This document shows, one piece after another, positions 32,255 to 43,304 of a DNA stretch of 64,000 bases. This stretch comes from Bizionia argentinensis JUB59. GTDB lineage: Bacteria > Bacteroidota > Bacteroidia > Flavobacteriales > Flavobacteriaceae. The DNA lies in the NCBI RefSeq assembly GCF_000224335.1, contig NZ_AFXZ01000025.1, forward strand, positions 1 to 64,000. Reading direction: 5' to 3'. The notes beneath the pieces were generated by a model. The model had not been told where the DNA came from. It saw only the letters and a program-made list of their open reading frames with translations, and did not search any database. Both the position numbers and the translations under genes were made by a program. The stretch's first letter is position 1, and every line of letters starts with the position of its first letter.

Positions 32255-33694
32255 ATGGAGAAGATAATAGACGAAACAAAACAGGGAGAAACCCTTACTT
32301 TAGAAGCAAAAAACACCAATACTCGAAAACTTTTTATTGAGAGTTATGGCTGCGCTATGAATTTTAGCGATAGTGAAGTTGTAGCTTCTATTTTATACAA
32401 GGAAGGTTATAATACCACACAGAACCTGGAAGATGCCGATTTGGTTTTGGTAAACACCTGTTCTATTCGTGATAAAGCAGAGCAAACTATTCGTAAACGA
32501 TTAGAAAAATATAATGCTGTAAAAAAGATAAACCCGAAGATGAAAGTCGGCGTTTTAGGCTGTATGGCAGAACGGTTAAAAAGTAAATTCCTTGAAGAGG
32601 AAAAAATCGTGGACCTGGTTGTTGGCCCCGATGCATATAAAGATTTACCTAATTTACTTTCCGAAGTGGAAGCTGGACGCGATGCTATTAATGTTATGCT
32701 ATCCAAAGACGAAACCTATGGCGATATATCGCCTGTACGTTTAAACACGAACGGTATTACGGCTTTTGTTTCCATTACTCGTGGTTGCGATAATATGTGT
32801 ACATTTTGCGTGGTACCTTTTACACGCGGCCGTGAACGCAGTCGTGATCCCCAAAGCATCATGGAGGAAGTAAATGATTTATGGAGTAAAGGCTACAAGG
32901 AAATCACTTTACTAGGTCAAAACGTAGATAGCTATTTATGGTATGGCGGCGGACTTAAAAAAGATTTTGAAAAAGCCAGTGATATGGAAAAAGCTACGGC
33001 AGTAAATTTCTGCAAATTATTAGAACTTTGCGCGGAAGCGCAACCAAATATGCGTATTCGCTTTTCAACTTCAAACCCGCAGGATATGACTTTAGATGTG
33101 GTGGAAACCATGGCTAAATACAAAAATATTTGTAAGCACATTCATTTACCAGTTCAAAGTGGTAGCGACCGTATTTTAAAGGAAATGAATCGTCTGCATA
33201 CGCGTGAAGAATACAAGGAGTTAATAACTAACATTAGAAAAATTCTTCCAGAATGCTCTATTAGTATGGATATGATTTCAGGATTTCCAACAGAAACGGA
33301 AGCAGACCATCAAGATACTTTGAGCTTAATGGAGTTTGTAAAATATGACTTCGCTTTTATGTATTCCTATTCGGAAAGACCAGGAACTATGGCGGGGAGA
33401 AATATGAAAGATGATGTTCCTGAAACGGTAAAAAAACGTCGTTTACAAGAAATTATCGCGGCACAGCGTGCTCATGGACACATAAGAACGCAAGCAAATT
33501 TAGGTAGAACTTTGGAGGTTTTAATTGAAAAATCATCTAAAAAATCAGATTTAGAATGGTCTGGCCGAACCTCACAAAATACCGTTGTCATTTTTCCTAA
33601 AGAAAACTATCAAGTAGGCGAATTTGTAAATGTTAAAATAAATGATTGTACCACGGCGACTCTTATTGGTGAAGCGGTAGGATATTCAGAATAA
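32255..33694 (+). CDS. miaB: tRNA-2-methylthio-N6-dimethylallyladenosine synthase
   Basis: This 479-residue radical-SAM methylthiotransferase carries the N-terminal cluster Cys33, Cys69 and Cys103 for the auxiliary iron-sulfur centre. The radical-SAM motif is RGCDNMCTFC with Cys178, Cys182 and Cys185, and a C-terminal TRAM domain binds tRNA. It adds a methylthio group to isopentenyladenosine at position 37 of tRNAs reading UNN codons. It heads a co-directional run: miaB, the sigma-54-type activator gene, lptE, a TPR gene and secG. The ATG is close to a good promoter. An alternative within the MiaB-like group (MtaB) is unlikely because of the conserved GxxxFSDSE region. Confidence 0.96.
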   Translation: MEKIIDETKQGETLTLEAKNTNTRKLFIESYGCAMNFSDSEVVASILYKEGYNTTQNLEDADLVLVNTCSIRDKAEQTIRKRLEKYNAVKKINPKMKVGVLGCMAERLKSKFLEEEKIVDLVVGPDAYKDLPNLLSEVEAGRDAINVMLSKDETYGDISPVRLNTNGITAFVSITRGCDNMCTFCVVPFTRGRERSRDPQSIMEEVNDLWSKGYKEITLLGQNVDSYLWYGGGLKKDFEKASDMEKATAVNFCKLLELCAEAQPNMRIRFSTSNPQDMTLDVVETMAKYKNICKHIHLPVQSGSDRILKEMNRLHTREEYKELITNIRKILPECSISMDMISGFPTETEADHQDTLSLMEFVKYDFAFMYSYSERPGTMAGRNMKDDVPETVKKRRLQEIIAAQRAHGHIRTQANLGRTLEVLIEKSSKKSDLEWSGRTSQNTVVIFPKENYQVGEFVNVKINDCTTATLIGEAVGYSE

Positions 33695-33782
33695 TTACAT
33701 GCTCTTGATTAAGTTCGATTGAATGGAATTAATAAAAAATAGTAATTAATAAAAAGATTCCTGCCTTCGCAGGAAGTAACGT
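33695..33782 (+). repeat. Short palindrome of the TTCCTGC...GCAGGAA type
   Basis: TTCCTGC (33758-33764) and GCAGGAA (33769-33775) form a stem with loop CTTC, ending 7 bp before the next ATG. Similar GATTCC...GGAAT palindromes lie near groEL, so this may be a dispersed repeat. It could also shape the leader of the downstream gene. Confidence 0.5.
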
Positions 33783-35051
33783 ATGGAATCAGTACAAGCA
33801 ACTAAACAACGTTTCGGAATTATTGGAAACGACCCAACACTTAATCGTGCCATAGAAAAAGCTATTCAAGTAGCACCAACAGATATTTCAGTTTTAGTTA
33901 CTGGAGAGTCCGGTGTGGGTAAGGAAAGTATTCCTAAAATTATTCATCAATTATCCCACAGAAAGCACGGTAAATATATAGCAGTAAACTGTGGCGCCAT
34001 TCCAGAAGGCACTATTGACAGTGAATTGTTCGGTCACGAAAAAGGCGCTTTTACAGGCGCAACAGCAGCTAGAAGCGGATATTTTGAAGTGGCTGATGGT
34101 GGAACTATTTTTTTAGATGAAGTTGGTGAGTTACCACTAACTACACAAGTGCGTTTGTTACGTGTTTTAGAAAATGGTGAGTTTATAAAAGTAGGTTCTA
34201 GTAAGGTACAGAAAACCGATGTCCGTATTGTAGCCGCAACAAACGTGAATATGTTTGATGCCATTAAAAAAGAAAAATTTCGTGAAGATCTTTATTACCG
34301 CTTAAGCACTGTAGAAATTAATTTACCGCCTTTACGAGATCGAAAAGACGACATGCATTTACTATTTAGAAAGTTTGCGAGTGATTTCGCCTTAAAATAT
34401 AAAATGCCGACCATCAAATTATCAGATGATGCAGTAAACGTTTTATTAAAATTTAGATGGAGTGGAAATATTAGACAATTGCGAAATGTGGCTGAACAAA
34501 TTTCCGTTTTAGAAAAAGAGAGACAAATTAATGCCGATACTTTAAGACATTATTTACCTTCGGAAAGCACACACTTACCAGCTGTAATTAATAAAACAAA
34601 ATCGGAAAGCGATTTTAGCAGTGAGCGTGAAATTTTATATAAAGTCCTTTTTGATATGAAGAGCGATTTAAACGACTTAAAGAAGCTCACCATGGAGCTT
34701 ATGAAAACCGGAAGCGGATCAGAAGTTCAAGAAAAAAATGAGGGCTTAATTGAAAAAATATATGGTCAAGCAGATGAAGATACACAAGAAGCTTATGAAG
34801 ATTTAGAGGTTTTATCTCTTCCTGAAAAACCAAATGATAAAAGTTCTAAAAAAACCACTGAAGAAGAAGCTGATAAATATTATTTTGCCGAAGAAATTGA
34901 AGAAGAGGAAACGCTTTCTTTACATGACAAGGAATTGGAGCTCATTAAAAAATCATTGGAACGTTATGATGGAAAACGCAAATTAGCAGCTGCCGAATTA
35001 GGCATCAGTGAACGCACTTTATATAGAAAAATTAAACAATACGATCTGTAA
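33783..35051 (+). CDS. Sigma-54-type AAA activator without receiver domain
   Basis: This 422-residue protein has the AAA domain of bacterial enhancer-binding proteins: Walker A GESGVGKES near 40-48, the sigma-54 contact loop GAFTGA near 91-96, Walker B GGTIFLDEVGEL, and an R-finger segment RLSTVEINLPPLRDR. A long acidic, Ser/Glu-rich linker (about 270-370) leads to a C-terminal Fis-type HTH (KRKLAAAELGISERTLYRKI). There is no N-terminal sensory or receiver domain, so control must come through partners or expression level. It activates RpoN-dependent promoters. The target genes are not visible here. Confidence 0.92.
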   Translation: MESVQATKQRFGIIGNDPTLNRAIEKAIQVAPTDISVLVTGESGVGKESIPKIIHQLSHRKHGKYIAVNCGAIPEGTIDSELFGHEKGAFTGATAARSGYFEVADGGTIFLDEVGELPLTTQVRLLRVLENGEFIKVGSSKVQKTDVRIVAATNVNMFDAIKKEKFREDLYYRLSTVEINLPPLRDRKDDMHLLFRKFASDFALKYKMPTIKLSDDAVNVLLKFRWSGNIRQLRNVAEQISVLEKERQINADTLRHYLPSESTHLPAVINKTKSESDFSSEREILYKVLFDMKSDLNDLKKLTMELMKTGSGSEVQEKNEGLIEKIYGQADEDTQEAYEDLEVLSLPEKPNDKSSKKTTEEEADKYYFAEEIEEEETLSLHDKELELIKKSLERYDGKRKLAAAELGISERTLYRKIKQYDL

Positions 35052-35071
35052 TTAGTCTTAAAAATCAATTT

Positions 35072-35578
35072 ATGAGAATTTTAAAAATAGTTTTATCCCT
35101 AACCGTTTTACTTACACTTTCAGGCTGTGGCGGATATTCGTTTACAGGTGCCTCCATTGCTTCAAATGTTAAATCGTTTCAAGTAAATTATTTTCAAAAT
35201 AATGCCATTTTAGTAGAGCCTGGATTAGATCGTGATTTCACCAATGCACTAACGGATTTATTAATAAATCAGACCAGTTTAAATTTAGTAAAATCGAGTG
35301 CCGACTTAATATATGAAGGCGAAATTATAGAATACCGCATTTCACCAACCACAGCAACAGCAAATAATACAGCCGCACAAAACCGATTATCCATATCAGT
35401 AAACGTTCGTTTTTATAATATGAAAAATGAAGATGAAAATTTAGAGCAAAGATTTTCATTCTTCTATGATTATGAGGGCTCTAGCTTATTAACAGGTGCT
35501 AAAAAGGATGCTGCTTTTGCTGAAATATTTGAGCGCTTAACACAAGATATTTTTAATGCAACATTAACAAAGTGGTAA
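35072..35578 (+). CDS. lptE: LPS-assembly lipoprotein LptE
   Basis: This 168-residue protein has a lipobox LSGC with Cys at about 19, followed by GGYSFTGAS, the hallmark start of Bacteroidota LptE. The rest is an alpha/beta domain ending in an amphipathic helix. It plugs the LptD barrel and helps lipopolysaccharide insertion in the outer membrane. It sits 20 bp after the activator gene and 1 bp before the TPR gene, in one operon. Identity as LptE rests on context and the N-terminal pattern. Confidence 0.88.
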   Translation: MRILKIVLSLTVLLTLSGCGGYSFTGASIASNVKSFQVNYFQNNAILVEPGLDRDFTNALTDLLINQTSLNLVKSSADLIYEGEIIEYRISPTTATANNTAAQNRLSISVNVRFYNMKNEDENLEQRFSFFYDYEGSSLLTGAKKDAAFAEIFERLTQDIFNATLTKW

Positions 35579-35579
35579 C

Positions 35580-36575
35580 ATGATGACAGCTGCCGAGTTT
35601 TCTAAAATCATACAAGAACCAAAAGACATAACTGTGGATCAAACCATGGGTTTGCATCAAGTTTTGGAACATTTCCCTTATTTTCAATCAGCACGTGCTA
35701 GTTACCTAAAAGGTTTAAAAAACAAAAATAGCGCTAAATATAATAGTGAATTACAAATTACAGCGGCCTACACAACGGATCGCAGTATTTTATTCGATTT
35801 TATTACTTCGGAAGCTTTCTTGCAAAATGAAATTTCGCAACATATCAAACAACATTTGGATCATTTAAAATCCATGGAAGTTCAATCGGAAGATTTATCA
35901 GTTGATAAGAAACAACGAGTAGACGACGTTTTAAAACAACAGATATCCGATACCGAAGGCACATTGGATGCCGAATTGTTTCAACCTAAAATTAACCGGC
36001 CACCAATTGCTCATTTTCCACCAGAAGAAACATTCTCAGAGGAAGACAAACCTGAACTTAATTCTGAAATTCTAACCGAATTGGAAACAAGTAAACATAT
36101 AGGAGAAGAACAATCACCGCATACCGTTTTAAATTTAGGCCAACCTCTAAAGTTTGATAAACAAGAAAAACATTCTTTTAATGAATGGCTAACGCTTGCC
36201 CGTTTAGAACCTATAAAACGAATAGACGAAGACGAGAGCACCATTAAAAAAACGGAAAAGCGTATAAAGAATTCAAAGAAATTTGAAAGTATACGCAGCA
36301 AAAAGTTTGATTTAATAGATCAATTTATCACTAAAAACCCGAAGCTTAAACCCAGTAAAATATCGGTGAAAAACACCAACATTGCAGACGCTCAAATGAT
36401 TCAGCCCGAAGCGTTAATGACTGAAACATTAGCGCGTATATATCTGGAACAAAAGAACTATAAAAAGGCAATTCAATCTTACAACATTTTAAGTTTGAAA
36501 TATCCAGAAAAAAGTGGTTTCTTTGCAGACCAAATTAAGGCAGTAAAACAATTACAAGAACAAAATAACGAATAG
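35580..36575 (+). CDS. Cytoplasmic TPR protein of the miaB-secG cluster
   Basis: This 331-residue protein has no signal peptide. Residues 1-95 are helical (ending in a SEAFLQNEISQH region). A low-complexity charged middle rich in Glu, Lys and Asp follows (about 100-260). Near the C-terminus one TPR-like pair is seen in ETLARIYLEQKNYKKAIQSY and the next helix. It begins 1 bp after lptE and ends 3 bp before secG. This arrangement is common in Flavobacteriaceae, as far as I recall, but I know no function for the protein. Confidence 0.8.
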   Translation: MMTAAEFSKIIQEPKDITVDQTMGLHQVLEHFPYFQSARASYLKGLKNKNSAKYNSELQITAAYTTDRSILFDFITSEAFLQNEISQHIKQHLDHLKSMEVQSEDLSVDKKQRVDDVLKQQISDTEGTLDAELFQPKINRPPIAHFPPEETFSEEDKPELNSEILTELETSKHIGEEQSPHTVLNLGQPLKFDKQEKHSFNEWLTLARLEPIKRIDEDESTIKKTEKRIKNSKKFESIRSKKFDLIDQFITKNPKLKPSKISVKNTNIADAQMIQPEALMTETLARIYLEQKNYKKAIQSYNILSLKYPEKSGFFADQIKAVKQLQEQNNE

Positions 36576-36578
36576 CAG

Positions 36579-36932
36579 ATGAGTACGTTTACCATATTTT
36601 TAGCACTAATTGTAGTAGTTGCATTTTTACTTATAGTAGTAATAATGGTTCAAAACCCTAAAGGTGGCGGATTATCATCATCTTTTGGTGGTGGCGGTTC
36701 TCAACAATTAGGTGGCGTTAAAAAAACAACTGACTTTTTAGACAAAAGCACATGGACACTAGCAACAATTATGTTGGTGTTAATTTTAGTTTCAAATGTA
36801 GCTATTAACAGAACCGGAACAGCAGAATCAAAAGCTATTGAACAAATCAATACGCAACAACCTGCTCCCGTTGCTCCTGCTATGCCAGCACAAACAAATG
36901 AAAACACTGAAACACCAAGCGATTCTAACTAG
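36579..36932 (+). CDS. secG: Preprotein translocase subunit SecG
   Basis: This 117-residue protein has two membrane helices (about 3-23 and 56-76). Between them is the family loop VQNPKGGGLSSSFGGGGSQQ. The C-terminus is a Gln/Pro/Ala/Thr-rich tail, typical of Bacteroidota SecG. It associates with SecY and SecE and aids SecA-driven export. It is the last gene of the run that begins with miaB and is followed by a strong terminator. Confidence 0.95.
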   Translation: MSTFTIFLALIVVVAFLLIVVIMVQNPKGGGLSSSFGGGGSQQLGGVKKTTDFLDKSTWTLATIMLVLILVSNVAINRTGTAESKAIEQINTQQPAPVAPAMPAQTNENTETPSDSN

Positions 36933-36951
36933 TATCGTGTTATAAGAAATT

Positions 36952-36983
36952 AAAAAAAGCCAACTGAAAAGTTGGCTTTTTTT
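36952..36983 (+). terminator. Terminator after secG
   Basis: AAAAAAAGCCAACT (36952-36965) and AGTTGGCTTTTTTT (36970-36983) pair around GAAA, 20 bp after the secG stop, with a T-run on the plus strand. Confidence 0.9.
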
Positions 36984-37093
36984 ATACCCAAAAGTGATTC
37001 AATGAAATTTTGTCAGTATACAGCTATTGGCACATTTTTAGTACACTGTATAAGGAGTAACAATTAATATAAATAATAAAACAACATAAAAAA

Positions 37094-37369
37094 ATGGCAT
37101 TAAAAATTAAACCATTAGCAGATCGCGTTCTTATTGAACCAGAAGCGGCTGAAACTAAAACAGCATCTGGAATTATTATTCCTGATAACGCTAAAGAAAA
37201 GCCACAACAAGGTAAAGTTATGGCTGCTGGCAAAGGCACAAAGGACGAACCAATGACCGTAAAAATTGGTGATACGGTACTTTATGGTAAATACGCTGGA
37301 ACAGAATTAAAATTAGAAGGTAAAGATTACCTAATTATGCATGAAAGCGATATTCTTGCAATAGTATAA
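37094..37369 (+). CDS. groES: Co-chaperonin GroES
   Basis: This 91-residue protein has the family landmarks [16 protein letters not shown] at the start, the mobile loop [14 protein letters not shown] and the ending [13 protein letters not shown]. It caps the GroEL ring. groEL follows after a 120-bp spacer that contains short palindromes. No CIRCE element is seen upstream; an imperfect inverted repeat TATACAG...CTGTATA (37017-37052) lies there instead. Confidence 0.98.
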   Translation: MALKIKPLADRVLIEPEAAETKTASGIIIPDNAKEKPQQGKVMAAGKGTKDEPMTVKIGDTVLYGKYAGTELKLEGKDYLIMHESDILAIV

Positions 37370-39118
<1,749 letters not shown>

Positions 39119-39149
39119 GTCGAAAGCCTTAAACATATATTAGTCTATC

Positions 39150-39180
39150 AAAATCGCCTCAAGAAACTGAGGCGATTTTT
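39150..39180 (+). terminator. Terminator after groEL
   Basis: AAAATCGCCTCA (39150-39161) pairs with TGAGGCGATTTT (39168-39179), followed by more T. It lies 32 bp after the groEL stop. Confidence 0.9.
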
Positions 39181-39264
39181 TGTTTTATAATTTAAAATAA
39201 ACACATTTAAAAGTAATGTTGAATTTTTACGAAATACTTTAAAGCCTATTTATTTCTTCAACTA

Positions 39265-39471
39265 CTAATCATTTATTAAATCCTTTATACAATCTAAAGC
39301 TTCAACCTCTTCTGTATCTTCAACATAAACTTCAATTTGACCTAAAATGCCAGGATAAGATGAGTCTGATTTATTAATTTCAAAATAAGAAATACTTGCT
39401 TCATCTAAAGCATTTTTTATTCCGGATATTTTTACTTGTGAGTTGCTGGATACTATTAACTTTCTTGCCAT
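39265..39471 (-). CDS. DUF2007-like putative signal-transducing protein
   Basis: With the start at 39471 it has 68 residues, beginning MARKLIVSSNSQVKISGIKN. The pattern of a short ferredoxin-like fold, with a strand, a helix SGIKNALDEA and then a strand EVYVEDTEEVEAL, fits DUF2007 proteins. The longer frame from 39540 overlaps a terminator hairpin and is rejected. No specific role is known to me. It stands alone. Confidence 0.75.
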   Translation of the reverse strand: MARKLIVSSNSQVKISGIKNALDEASISYFEINKSDSSYPGILGQIEVYVEDTEEVEALDCIKDLIND

Positions 39472-39529
39472 AATTTGAGTATTATAATGATATAGTAAGT
39501 TAATCATTTTACTGGAATTATTACAAATT

Positions 39530-39560
39530 AAAAAGCCCAAACAAATTATTTGGGCTTTTT
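39530..39560. terminator. Terminator of the HMA gene
   Basis: AAAAAGCCCAAA (39530-39541) pairs with TTTGGGCTTTTT (39549-39560) around seven bases. It has A/T tracts on both sides. It most likely ends the minus-strand HMA gene (stop at 39579). Confidence 0.8.
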
Positions 39561-39578
39561 TATAGATGCTACAACTTA

Positions 39579-39935
39579 TTAATCATCTTTATGATCATCT
39601 TTCACTGCATCATCCCTATACAGGCAACAGGCATGAAGACCGTTATAAGCATCATCATTTGCAGTTATTTCTTTGGTATCATGACCAACATCAGCTATAC
39701 TTTGGTTTATGGTTTTTAAATCGGTTTTACGCTCATCAAAAATTAATTTCAATTCATGAGTTTGAACATTCCATACAGCCGATTTAACGCCTTTTGTTGT
39801 AATACACGCTTTCTCAATACGCTCCTTACACATATTACACACGCCATCAACTTCAATTGACGCTTTGGCATTTTTATTTTGAGCGAACGCCGTTAAGCCA
39901 AAAAGCATAACGATTACTATTCCTAATTTTTTCAT
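39579..39935 (-). CDS. Secreted HMA-domain metal-binding protein
   Basis: This 118-residue protein has a signal peptide at 1-19 (ending TAFAQ). The HMA fold follows, with metal-binding GVCNMCKERIEKA (Cys33 and Cys36) and GVKSAVWNVQTHELKLIFD. The C-terminus has a second CC pair and a His/Asp tail. A periplasmic copper-binding chaperone is the likely role. It lies 60 bp after a TonB receptor gene in the same direction, with an HYC_CC_PP gene further upstream; the group suggests metal handling. The metal is inferred. Confidence 0.85.
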   Translation of the reverse strand: MKKLGIVIVMLFGLTAFAQNKNAKASIEVDGVCNMCKERIEKACITTKGVKSAVWNVQTHELKLIFDERKTDLKTINQSIADVGHDTKEITANDDAYNGLHACCLYRDDAVKDDHKDD

Positions 39936-39995
39936 TTTTATTTGATTTTTATGATTTCTGCAATAGCAGAAATCTGATTGTAAATATTTCTATTC

Positions 39996-42233
39996 TTAAT
40001 TAATTTTGAAACGTAATCCGGCGTAATACATACTACCAAAAACAGGGCCGTAGACAAACGTACTATCAAAGTTCGCTCCAAATGGATCATCGGCCGCCAA
40101 TATGGGATTGTCCTGACGTTCATTGGTAACATTTTCACCACCTAAATACACTTCAAATTTTGGCGAAAACACTTTCGTTATCTGTAAGTTCAATGTACCA
40201 ACAGTTGGTGTATAATTTGGCAATTGATATGCCAACGGATTCGTTTCGGTTGATGAAAAACGTTGCTTACTCAACCAATTATAAGTCGCGTCAAATTTCC
40301 AGTGTCCACCAGTACTCTGTAAATTGGTTTCGTAGCTCATATTAGCAAATAAACGGTGTTTCGGTGTTAATGGCTTATCCAGTTTCCCTGATTGGTATTC
40401 GGTTTTTACATCATAAAACTTATAAGCTAATCGCAAATCAAAACGTTTGAAAATATTATAATTTACTTCGGTTTGAAAACTATTGGCATAACTAGCGCCA
40501 TCTAAATTATAGAAACTCACGGCTAGCGGATTTTCATAATCGACAACAATTTGATTTTGAAAATCGGTTTTATAAAAATCGAATGCTATATCGCCCTTCC
40601 TTCCGAATAGATTAAATCCTTGTAAATACGACACACCGTAATTCCAAGCCACTTCTGGATCTAAACCATAAATATCACCACCAGAATTTACAATGTTAAT
40701 GGCGCGCGATGTGGCAAACATTTGCTGATTTTCGGTAAAGATATTCGCACTTCGTTTTCCACGTCCAACCGAAGCTCTAAACACGCCCTTTTCCCAAAGT
40801 GTATAGCGCATATGTAATCTAGGTGTTACAAAAAAACCAAGAAGATTATGTTGATCTACACGCACACCAGCCGTTAGATTTAGCCTATCTAAATTATCAT
40901 AATTATATTCAAAAAAAGCGCCAACAGACGATTCTGTTCTACTGTATTCATCGGTATTTACTAATTCATCATATTGATCATAAGTATAGCTAATACCGGT
41001 TTTTACTTTATGACGCGAATCGCCAATTAAGGTATTATAAATAGCATTCGCATATAAACTGTTGTGAACAATATCATAAATGTTCAATCCAAAATAAGAA
41101 TCCTGATCATGCCGACTAAAAGCCGTTTGAACGCCAATACTTTTATACGGCACTTCTGGATTCACATAACCTAATTTGGCGGACACTTCAAAACGCTCGG
41201 TATCAATTTCGCTTCCCCAGGCGTTGGTTGTACCTTTATCCGTATCAGGATTAAAATTAACTTCGCCTGTTTGTTTTCCGTCGTTTAAATACTTCAAATT
41301 AATAAAACTAACCACTCCTTTTTCAGGATTGGTATACTGCCAACGATTCATAATATTAATCTGATCATACATTGGCATATCCATAAAATTATCACCGTTG
41401 ACATCGTGCTTCTTGTTTTGCGTACTGCCATGAAGATATAAACCCGTGTCCCATTTATCGCTGACTTTGGTATTAACATGGGTGTTCAGTTCCAAACGTT
41501 CATTGCTCCCGCCGTATAAATTCACATATAACTTTTTATCGGTTGATGGTTTTACCAACTCCGCATTTATTTGCCCCGCGATACTTTCATAACCATTAAC
41601 CACACTTCCTGCTCCTTTGGTTATTTGAATACTTTCCACCCAGGTTCCTGGAATAAAACTCAAACCATAAGCTTGTGCAGCACCACGAATAGACGGAATA
41701 TTCTCGGTAGCAATCAGAATATAAGGCGTTGTTAATCCGAGCATTTTAATTTGTCGTGTTCCCGAAACCGCATCGGCGAAGTTGACATCAATAGACGGAT
41801 TGGTTTCAAAACTTTCCGCAAGGTTACAACATGCTGCTTTCAGTAACTCATCACTACTAACAGTCATGATGTTCTGCGATTGCAAGTATGATTTTGCCGT
41901 AGCTTTATTTCTAGATGTAACCACAACTTCTTCCAACGTACTGGTTGATTTTAATATATGTCGTATCGGTTTTTGGCTTTTAACCGTTATTGTATCTGTT
42001 TTATAACCTACGTAACTAATAACTAGATTTTTATAATCAGGCTTGTATGAAAGGGTAAATTCACCATCAAAATCGGTTACAGTTCCAACGGCTGTGTTCA
42101 ACCAATACACGTTGGCTCCGGTAATAGGAATTTCCGATTTTTGCTCATTGGTTTCCAAAATAACGCCTTGAATATCATTTTGAGAAAATGCCAAGAATGG
42201 TATAAAGCCCAAAACAAAGAATATCTTTTTCAT
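39996..42233 (-). CDS. TonB-dependent outer-membrane receptor
   Basis: This 745-residue protein has a signal peptide (1-17, FLAFSQ). A carboxypeptidase-regulatory-like domain follows (about 20-105, TDFDGEFTLSYKPDYKNLVI). The plug domain includes PSIDVNFADAVSGTRQIKML, and a 22-strand barrel ends in an aromatic-basic terminus. It imports a substrate with TonB energy. The plug carries CC in LLKAACCNLAESFE, an unusual pair that recurs in copper-linked receptors of this group, as far as I recall. Its downstream neighbour is an HMA protein, so metal or metal-chelate uptake is the best guess. Confidence 0.9.
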   Translation of the reverse strand: MKKIFFVLGFIPFLAFSQNDIQGVILETNEQKSEIPITGANVYWLNTAVGTVTDFDGEFTLSYKPDYKNLVISYVGYKTDTITVKSQKPIRHILKSTSTLEEVVVTSRNKATAKSYLQSQNIMTVSSDELLKAACCNLAESFETNPSIDVNFADAVSGTRQIKMLGLTTPYILIATENIPSIRGAAQAYGLSFIPGTWVESIQITKGAGSVVNGYESIAGQINAELVKPSTDKKLYVNLYGGSNERLELNTHVNTKVSDKWDTGLYLHGSTQNKKHDVNGDNFMDMPMYDQINIMNRWQYTNPEKGVVSFINLKYLNDGKQTGEVNFNPDTDKGTTNAWGSEIDTERFEVSAKLGYVNPEVPYKSIGVQTAFSRHDQDSYFGLNIYDIVHNSLYANAIYNTLIGDSRHKVKTGISYTYDQYDELVNTDEYSRTESSVGAFFEYNYDNLDRLNLTAGVRVDQHNLLGFFVTPRLHMRYTLWEKGVFRASVGRGKRSANIFTENQQMFATSRAINIVNSGGDIYGLDPEVAWNYGVSYLQGFNLFGRKGDIAFDFYKTDFQNQIVVDYENPLAVSFYNLDGASYANSFQTEVNYNIFKRFDLRLAYKFYDVKTEYQSGKLDKPLTPKHRLFANMSYETNLQSTGGHWKFDATYNWLSKQRFSSTETNPLAYQLPNYTPTVGTLNLQITKVFSPKFEVYLGGENVTNERQDNPILAADDPFGANFDSTFVYGPVFGSMYYAGLRFKIN

Positions 42234-42417
42234 ATTTGGGACGCTTTTAAAGTATGGGGTTCTTGATTTTTGGATATAGAATATGTCTGTATCATTTATA
42301 TATTTAATTAAAAAATTAACGGATTTATGAATCGTTGTTAATCAATGCATCACGTGAAACATCAATAAAAAAAATGGTTTTATCAGTTAAAAACTCATAA
42401 AACAAATCGTTAATAAA

Positions 42418-42819
42418 TCAAATAATAAAAACCTGATTAAGCACCTGTATATCGGCTATCAAGTTGGGAGGGAAATAATTTTTATGAGGGACCACTAATT
42501 CTGGGAGCCCTTCAAATAAATTTAAATAAGAATAAGTAAACGCTGTTAAAAATAACTGCTGATCAAAATCTAAATCGGTGAGTGATTTTACATTTAATTC
42601 GTCTTGACCTTTTATAACATCTACCGTATCCTTGCAACAATGGTTAATTATTTGGACATCGACAATATAAGAACTGCATTTTTCAGCAGCGTTAAAAATA
42701 GCCATATCTATTAAAACATCGCCACAGAAGTGTTTTTCTACTGTAAAAGAAACAGTGGAAAACAAGACTAATATTGCCATGCTTGCAGTAAAAATTTTAT
42801 GTAAAGCGCTTTTAATCAC
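42418..42819 (-). CDS. HYC_CC_PP family exported protein
   Basis: This 133-residue protein has an N-terminal membrane/signal segment (about 10-28). The three motifs that name the family follow in order: KHFCGD (HYC type), HCCKD (CC) and NYFPPN (PP). Bacteroidota proteins of this family tend to lie by TonB receptors and HMA proteins, as here (184 bp upstream of the receptor). The cysteines and histidines suggest metal binding. Function otherwise unknown. Confidence 0.8.
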   Translation of the reverse strand: MIKSALHKIFTASMAILVLFSTVSFTVEKHFCGDVLIDMAIFNAAEKCSSYIVDVQIINHCCKDTVDVIKGQDELNVKSLTDLDFDQQLFLTAFTYSYLNLFEGLPELVVPHKNYFPPNLIADIQVLNQVFII

Positions 42820-42875
42820 GTTGCGAATATAGTGAAAAGGCTTTTTACAAAGTAGAATTAGAAATGAATTAATAG

Positions 42876-43304
42876 CTAATTCAATTTTTTATGATAGTAA
42901 AACGCTGGAATAAGTAGCAGTAGCAAAAGTGGTTGGATTAAAAAACGCCGTATGTTAAAAAATAAATAATAATCATCTTGGTTCGGATTAATTACAAAAT
43001 ATAAAAAGAAAAAAATTAGCACAATAAAAGCAAAACCATAAATAATTCCTGAAAATTTAATCAGACTTACATCTTTAAATAGAGCGAACAGAACTCCGAG
43101 TGACAAAATGGTATTTAGCAGATAACGCAAACTTGTAAAAGCGGTGAGTTTAAAAACTTCACGTCTTGGTGAATCAATGTATAAATAATCATTTTCAAAA
43201 AAAGCCAAATACGGATCATAAAACAATTCATTTTCGAAAAACCGGATAAGTACCAATAGAAGAATAAGTAAAACAATCGAGATATAGCTTACTACTTTTC
43301 TCAT
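42876..43304 (-). CDS. Exosortase F-associated membrane protein
   Basis: This 142-residue protein has four predicted membrane helices (about 5-25, 45-65, 70-90, 95-118) and an aromatic-rich loop FENELFYDPYLAFFENDYLY. That loop is characteristic of the protein that accompanies XrtF in Flavobacteriaceae. Its start overlaps the xrtF stop by 4 bp (ATGA), so the two are translationally coupled. Its exact task in the exosortase system is not known. Confidence 0.9.
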   Translation of the reverse strand: MRKVVSYISIVLLILLLVLIRFFENELFYDPYLAFFENDYLYIDSPRREVFKLTAFTSLRYLLNTILSLGVLFALFKDVSLIKFSGIIYGFAFIVLIFFFLYFVINPNQDDYYLFFNIRRFLIQPLLLLLLIPAFYYHKKLN

